Of a stretch of DNA of 64,000 nucleotides, positions 48,401 to 57,400 are shown piece by piece. Under the pieces are notes generated by a model. It was given only the letters and a program-made list of their open reading frames with translations. It was not told the DNA's origin and did no database searches. How positions within the stretch are numbered: the first letter of the stretch is position 1; the number at the start of each line of letters is the position of its first letter. The stretch comes from Leuctra nigra (lineage: Eukaryota; Arthropoda; Insecta; Plecoptera; Leuctridae), in contig OW203767.1 in the NCBI GenBank assembly GCA_934045905.1, positions 18,231,073 to 18,295,072 on the forward strand, given 5' to 3'. Both the position numbers and the translations under genes were made by a program.

Positions 48401-51400
48401 GATCGATCAATTTGGAAGGACCTCTTGGCTCTAATTGCCATTGTGTTAATGAATTAACAAAGCTTTTGTTACAAATAACTCTTGAATTTAAACTGTTAGT
48501 ACCTAATCAAAGATATTATCTTTTCATGGATAAAACGAGCTGTCACCCTTTTTGCTTCATCCTATAATAAAATTTAATGAAAATAATTAGTGGACAAGAG
48601 ACGTGCTTTTGATTTATGTCATTATTAGTCGTTGTCGTTGGCGTATTTTAGACGCATTACAATGACCAATGTTTTAATTAAATACGTCAAGTATAATTAA
48701 AAACACCACTACAAGACAACAAAGTGAACGCAATTAGTCATGAATAAAATGTGAAAAATGGAGTAAAGCAACCTTTGCAAATTTCAGCTAAAACATATTA
48801 CATGTACTTCATTTTGCTCAATACTTGGTTTGATTGGAAAAATTACCTAATGAACCGTGTAATTCATGTTTTATACATTGAAACTTTCGCGTTATTTATC
48901 AAATGACCCCAAAACGATAACGAAACCGAAACTCGATCACCGACAGATTATCAAGCATCGAAAACCACTCCCTTGAACTGTTGGGTCTCTTAATCGAGTT
49001 ATCCAGTGTCGGTTGATTAACATACACAACCCCCCGGATAACTGGGCGTGAAATAAGCGGTGTTCCAAGTGAAATCAGCTTAGTGCTTACCGTCTAGAGA
49101 GACCTGTCACAGCGTAGAACAATGCGGCGACTTCGATGACTAATTTGAAACTAATCCGACCCGAGAAACGCGAGCCGACGTCGGTTAGGGTTTGCAATTA
49201 TAGATGTAGATTCAGACCAGTTTGAGGTGGAAGGTTGCGACTGAGAAATGTCAAAGCAAATGTTGATTGGAGACTGGTTATGTGTTTATCACGGAATCAC
49301 CGTTTTATACAAGTGTTCTACACCTTGATACTTTGTCACCCTCACGGACGGTGTTTTGTTTAATTTCTTCTGTGAAGCTGACAGTCGGTCGTAAAATTTA
49401 ATTTGTGTAGCTGTTTAACCGACTTAATTGAAATTAATTGCGAATACTTAAAAGCTCCTATTCTTGAAAACACCTATCATTTATATTTTTTATGTTTTAC
49501 GGAAGCGTTCCTCGATCAATTTCTTAAATTTGTTTTATTACTTTCTGCTGTGTATATTTTCTATTAACCAGAGTATAAAATTCGCAAATACTTAAAACCT
49601 ATAGGTACAAAATATATCGCATTTCCGTTAATTTTCTCATTTTCGTTCCTATTTTGTCAAGTGAATAATTGACACTATTATTTTTTATGATATCTTTCAG
49701 TTGCACTAAAATGAGTGATTCTATAAAGAAATAAGTAAAGATTGTTATGGCAAGAATATAGAACAGTCCCATGTTATAGAATGCAATATGAAAAAAGAGT
49801 TACAGATACAAAAACTATGAATGAAGCAGTAAATTTTCACATTTTGAAAGTCACAACTGATGTGAACGCAGTATGATTCACGACTCACAGGGATTTCACA
49901 GTTCTGAGAGAAAGCGAGTTTTAAAAACAATTTCATAAGATTGATTTATGACCTGCCACTGAAATCCAACCAGACAAGGTAACTCTTGATGTCGCAGAAA
50001 TATGTATACAGAGATGTATGTGTGTATTCCATCATAGTCCATTTCACATGGAAGCTGTGACAATAGTCTAGATGTCCCCTGCAGTCGGAAATTATATGTT
50101 AACTACCTTTCTAAATCAGTTTGTTTCAAGAGATAATATATTGATTATCTACGATTTGATTTTTATGAATTCAAGTGAAACGTCATAAATAATCTAAAAT
50201 GTAATTTTGTGCATGTTGATCTACTCGTAATTCATTAGTAGCATTTTGGTACATTATGGATTTTGTGTTCATCCATATTTTAAGCTGATTGTCACATATT
50301 TTTTATGTCTGTTCTATTTTATAGCATTCCTATCTAGACAGAGGCCGTGATATGATACTAAAACATTTCCAAACAGAGACACATTTGGAGAGTTTTAGTT
50401 ATTAAATATAATTTTGGTTACATTACTATGTAACGATTCCTTTGAAAGAATCACTACAAATGTAAAATCTGTTAAAATACAAGTGTTTCCTGTAGCAATT
50501 GACCACTGTACACCTTACACTCGATTTAACTATTGATCTACATTTTGTTGATCATTACATTCTATGTAGATTTAAAACGCGCATTCGCTCAAGTGTAGTT
50601 CCCAGAAACATTAAGCGACGCAATATAAAACCAATGGCCGTAATTCAGACTCGAAAGCCCGCAGGAAAAATAAGTTGTATGGTATTTCGTGCCGGGAAAT
50701 TGGAGAATGAACATCGATTTTCAACCCATATAGGAGACCAGCAGATGGCATTATATTTTATGCATCACGATTTTATGGATGAATTTCTTTCCCCCATCAT
50801 ATAGAGACACACACACCGATAGGTCGAGTTTTTCTAGCATCGGGAAAGCGTAGCATTTTCACGAAATGAGTTCCGATGACAGCGCTCTGAAATTCCGTGT
50901 CTTTTTCTTTGAACTTGACGCGTTACGTGGAAATGAAAGGAAAACGCGGATGACAGAAGAAACAGCAGGACATGTAATAAAATGAAAAACAGAGAGATAA
51001 AACCGAGTTTTCCACGCGACGGTATGCGGAAAACGAGACAAAAAAGAATCATAGAAATATATTTCAAATTCTTCTTCGAGCATAAAATATGTGAACATAA
51101 TTCTGTCGTCGCTGTGAATTTGTCGGGTAATAAATGCAGCAAATCGGCAGGCGCAACATGTTGTCAGAGCTCCAAAAAACTTATCCCGTGGAGTTAAACT
51201 GCCGCGTTGAATTGGCAGACGTTCAGACCCTGTGGGCACATTTTCCAGCCACCAATCCGCGAACGAGTTCTAACATGATAACGGCCGAGACGATGGAGAG
51301 GGGATCTTGTAAACGGCAGATACTTCTAATCAGTGCTGGAGCTTGATCTACTGAATTTCATCTTCTTTTATCTACAGAAAGGCTGGGATTTCTTTCATCG

Positions 51401-54400
51401 TTCGTAATAGAATGCCATGATAAATCTAAGACGTTTCTAGAAGCATAGGTGTACCTAACTAAATAAGGGAAACGCTGAGTTAGTCTTCGAAATGCATGAA
51501 AGACCACAGCTCTTCTTTCAGATTATCCATCAGAAAAGCGGAGTTTAACTATAAATCAATTTTCTGGTGAGACCACGAGGCCAATCTTGCTAAAAATCGG
51601 TATGGAGATGAACGGGATAGTGATAAATCTGTTCTGAAAAAATAAGTTTGATCCGTTACTTTGATTCACCTGGAATGCGAAGAAAAAAACGGATATTCGA
51701 GCTGCAGAGATTTCGCTACTCTTGCTTAAGAATCGAGTACACCTTTACTTTTTTCACATTTGTAAACCAGCATTTCAACAGTATACCGAATTTATTTCTG
51801 GATTCCAATTTATTTACCTATGGCAATATCCACAAAATAAAATGGCCATAACCTTCTACACGGTTATACTCTTACACACTTAAACAAATTGAACTCCTAC
51901 TGAATTTAGAGATCATATATTTCTGGTTAAGAAAATGGCTTGAACTGTGTATATTATGCTCTACTGGTACATGAGTGAGAATTGAAACTTTTACGATTCA
52001 TTAATCATTAAATTTTATTTTGTGTCGTTTTTACTTGAAATTAAAAAAGATACGGGACACGACCGACTCTAATCCATAGAAACGTAGAGAAGATTAATGA
52101 AACTCGGTGCGAAAATGAGATGATTCTGGCGGAGTAAATTCTTGCAATGAAAAGTGAAATGTGCACAAAAGTAATCTATCAAAATATTGCGCAAGACGTG
52201 AGGCATGTAATACAATCGCTGTCAAATACATCTGTTTGAGTGTCAACTAATTAGACTAATTCCACGATCAGAAATAAATAAATACTTGCTAGGTTCTGAA
52301 CTTGAACTCCGGAGCCCCGGGCAAGAGATTACTTCAAATATAACTGTATTTGTTGACATTCAATGGCAATTTATAGAGCGTGATTACATAATTCCAAAAG
52401 TGGACAACACAAAATCTCGCGGCCCGAGATCCCGCGAAAGTCTCGGGGGACTTGCGGCCTTGTACCTCTGAGGTGCAGATTTGTATCCGAGTATAATTTT
52501 GATAAAAGCGTAGCGTACTTTTCTGCGTTATTTACTGTCAAAAAGTGAAAAATTGGAGAACCATTTTATACTTTTATTACATTTTCTGAGAATTTCGTTA
52601 AAAACCGATAAGCGAGCAAAACCAGATAAATGGCAAATGCTAGAAAACGTGAATAAACTCGCTGTAACAATATTTGATCAGTTCAATTGAAGTGTACAGG
52701 GAAAGAACGCTATGAGTCACATTCGGATGAAACTGAGATAAACGAAGTTTATGTTGAAACTTGTATCTATCTTCCATACAAATCGATATTTCAATTGCTT
52801 TTTTCAAGACTTTGAGTCAATATTTTCTAAAAACCGAGGGAATATTTCATAAGCTCAAAAAAATCAGTGCAAGATTACACATTAAGTAATTTTTTCAACA
52901 AATTGACAGGTAGGAAGGTACACTCAAACCAATAAAAATTGGTACTCGAAAAGAAAATGATTGGCTGCTGGGCCGGTTCCTTAACAATCAATCCTTGTTA
53001 TTATCAATTAAATAAGAGCTCACCTACTAGTGGTAGATGATGCGTTAACACAGCCTTCATGGGATGATGCCTTCAAACCTTAATCAGCCAATCCTTTTCT
53101 TTTCGAGTACCGATTTTTATTGGTTTGAGTGTACCAATAGCGTTCCATTCCTGTGTACACTTCAATTATTAATGCACTCCAGCTTGCCGACTGAACAGTG
53201 TCAATCTCATTAATTAATACGATAATCACTTACACTGGGCGAACCCATGTGAGTTTATCAACGCACAATAGACTTAATGACAGGCCATCTTGATAATGAC
53301 GGCCATTTTGAAGTGGTATTTACATGCAAAGAGTCGACTTCACGTCAGCTACGCCGCATGAGAATGAAGACACATAAATTCGATGACATGGAAGTGACAG
53401 CTGTCAGCGACACAGTGAAATATAACCGGTTTAAACATGATTGCGTCTAATATTGTGCAATTTTATCAGTATCAATATCGTCGGGAATATAAATTGAAAT
53501 GTCATTCTGTTTTGAAGTAGCATATAGATTAGATGTAGAAGAGTTGGTTATATTTTTGTGTACAAAATGTTTGTCAAATACTCTTGAGTATGCTCAAGAT
53601 TCAATTATATTCAACATTTTCTGAAAATATTGACGAAAGTATATGAAAATGTATGAAAGCTGAAAATATTGTTGCTATTTTTAAAGAAATTGAATTAATT
53701 TTTTTCAATGTTGGGACATATTTCCCATCATACAATCTCCTAATTACAGTTTTCAATATTTATAGTAGAAAATGATATTATGGCAATATTACAAATCCAA
53801 GTCCTTGCATATTTCGTTTTTAAACATTCTTGATGAATATTTCAATTGGTGGCAGATGGTGGATATTTTGTAGTTTATTCACAATATGTGGATTTATAGA
53901 CGTTTCTTTCCAACAAACTTTATCACTTTGTTTGAAGTAATATCATCATCGTCGCCAAGTAATATTACGACATTACAAAATTACAATTGGTGGCAGATGG
54001 TGGGATTAATTAAATATTTTTAATCTCTCGAAAGTTTTTGAAGTGCAGTAACCGGAAACTATTTCTCTCATGTCTTTGAGTATAGTCTGGAATATAACTT
54101 GGTCGTAGCTGCTTGTAAAGCGGAAACCACTATATTATCGTTTGTAAGTTTACTCTTGCGAGAAAGCTTTAGAATAAATTGCTCAAGCAAGGATGAGGTG
54201 TTGGACTTCAAGTTCGTGGCAGTGTGACATTCTGTCAAGTTCACAAGAGATCTCATCTTTCTCGTTCTACTTCTTACCCAAGCTGCAAGACACAGCTATG
54301 TCTTACAATCCACTCTCTTATTGATCGACAAGAAAAATGTGGACTCACTCTCAAGTGTTGTTTATAATACAAAAACTGATACTGATTTGGGAGATCAAGT

Positions 54401-57400
54401 TCATTATTACATGCTTTTATGGATTATACTGTGACACATAGTACATTCTTTGATTAAATCATGCATGTTAGTAGCTTGGTTTGTTTCAGAATAATGCAAC
54501 TTTTGTGTATTCGGATGGTCCAAAAATTGCTATAACACTGAATATACTGAGCATCAATAGAAATAATTTCACATTTCATTAAAAATATACCACTTTTGAT
54601 TGTATAGGTTCAACTTTCAGACTTTAAATTTGTATAACATAAGTTTGCTCTGGTTTAAGGCGAAATTATTGATTTTTTAAGTTTTATTGAACATAAATCT
54701 CAAACAGTCCATCATCAAGTGCAATAGCGTATAGCACATGTTTATATTTAATTTTCTCATTATAGTCAGTGCATATGGGGATTCCGAATGTCCCCTGGTA
54801 ATATCGTAGCCAATTGTAATGTGATCCAATAAAACAAGGTCATAAGGTCCCTGGTCAACACAAGTCCAACTGTAATTGAAAATACGAAATGAACTAAATC
54901 AACAAACATACTTCACGCGACTCATCGCCTGCCATGTGACTGACCAATTGCGTTTGAATATGTTCCAAAACACAATTTCAATGCAAATCATAACGATAAT
55001 CAAAAAAGGAATGATAAAAGTGAGTAGGTAGTTTGGTTGTGTATCGTTGATGATTTGATATGATGGAGATGAACTTCCGTCCATTGTGTGTTTTTTTTTT
55101 TCATAAACTACGATCAATTTTCAAGCGATATCATTCGCAGAAGCCACGAGTAACTTTTTATTAAAGCAGAAACCTTGTTCGAAACATCAGAGAAAACACC
55201 ACAATATTTTCCGATATCAATCCACTGCAAATTGAAAAGCTCATGGTTTGTTTTATCCCATCTTGAAGCCGGCTCAGGTCCTCCGCTCTTCAAAACCCGA
55301 CTTGGGATCTTTTGTTTCTTCCCCGATGATTCGCCCCCGCAATCCCCAGTGACGCAGCCAAGCTCGGCGCGGGGGAGGGGGGAGGGATGTATTTTGGATT
55401 ATTTTTTGGTCGGAAACAAGACTAGCGACTTTGTATCCGACACCCACGCAATTTTGTTTCCATTTCCTACGTCGATTTGAGGGTTACATTTTCAGTGCAG
55501 CTGCTAATAAACGGAGTTATTTTCGTGTGCCTCCGCCCCCTGCGAATTACTTGTGAATGTGGCTTCTTGTTATGGCCAAATGTCAGGCGAGATCGTGCCG
55601 AGGATATGGCAACGTTGCATGACTCTGAGAGGATGTCTCAACCCTGTACTACTTCGGCACAATCATCACATGGGGACTTGGACAGTAGTTTTATTTAAAT
55701 ATCATTAAATCTTGTTATAGAAATTGAATGCCAGAATATGATATCAGAAATGAGAAGAAATCAGATGCCAGCGGGTGGCTTACAAATCTCAAAATATACC
55801 TACCAGAAAGAAATATCTTAGAATGTAGGTCTTTAAAATTGAGTTATATTAGGGGTGATATTTTATTGGAAATCATTGGGGCATCCAGCATTGAAAGTTT
55901 ACAATGAATGTTATGCATTCAAATTTGATTTGTATGATCACAAAAGATGTGGCTTTCCCTTTTATAACATACGGTTCACAGAATCAATATCAATAGATCA
56001 AGAAGACGTTCGAAGTTGTTTTTGTCGCTGTGTCAAAAAGTATTGTAAAATTCTTATCAGGAAACTCCCAAAACGATTTCTTTTCTTTATGATATTTTGT
56101 TTAGATCACACGATCATATAATAAAAAGTGGAGGAAGACCTTGTACGTCCGCCATTTTGTAATATAAATGGCAATGGCGCGTTCGTTATGAGTGAAATAT
56201 GATACCGCCTCAATTCATCATATCACAATGACACCGCTAGAGTTGTTTTTCTCAGCGAGAGAGAGATAATCTGATCCGAGTTTGTTGTCGTAAGAGAGAG
56301 CTCGTGTAAATAAGTCACACTGGAGGACGTAATTCAATCATGGACGGAGTAGTTGTGAGAGCGGGTCAGTGTGAAGGATTATTGCCTCGCTCTGTCCTGG
56401 TGGGGGGGGGGGGGGGGGGGGGGGGGGACATGTCCGGAGATCACGTGACGTCACGAGGCCATGTCTTGAGGCCGATCACGTGGCCGGTGTGATGACATAA
56501 CCTAGAATCATTCTTGATCCTTTCTCCAACAACAGCGGAAGTCTGGACTTTTAAACTGCTCTTCATTCCTTTTAACATTACATCACAATTAAAAGTCAAG
56601 AAAGTAACATTTAAGACGGCTGAGTAGGAGTTTGAACTTGAAGTGTTTTAATCGATTCTTATCAATATCTTTTACTAATGTAATTGTTAATAAGGCTTTG
56701 TAAAATGAGTAATAATATGGCACTAAACGTCTTTTGGACAAAATAAAACTAATAACCCATTCCAAACACTTTGAAATTATTTTCATCGAACAGTTCTGAA
56801 TACTCGTACAAAGCCTTATTTTATTAACAATTTGGTAAAAGATATTGATAAAAATCGTCTAAAAAAAATCTTCGAGGTCACGCTCACTACTCAGCCGTCT
56901 TAATTAGTTTTTCATTAAAATCCCATTTAACATGTTTTCCCATCAATTTTGTAGTTAAAATGTAGCAGTTTTAATGAGCCAAACTCGCATGTACGTGCTA
57001 AAAGTTGTGCGTGGCGAGTTTCTACGCGCGTGATCCCGTAACGGTCGGATTGTGTTCCCCGGCTGTGTTTTACTCCCCTCCCCCTCCCTCCCCCCTTCAT
57101 TCAAATATCCCGGTTACATTAGAATTCAACTAACGTGTTTTTCACCCCCTGTTAATATCTTGGCGTCGACCGTTGGAATTTGGAGCCAATAAAATAAATG
57201 TTTTGAGAGCAATTCATATAACATATCTTATAAGACTTTTATTTTTATATTGTCTGACATATACAAGTTTCGGTACGACACGTTCTAATTAGAGTTTATA
57301 CACCGAGAAAGAAGACTAAAGCAGCAATTAAAATCTTTGATCTTTAACCATTGTTAAAGCAATTTTGTAGCAATTTGATATTTAAATAAACTCCAAACAA

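Noticed and set aside
50834..51346. Overlapping frames of 102, 126 and 71 codons on both strands
   Set aside because: They overlap each other in different frames with no motif, so at most one could be real and none has supporting signals.
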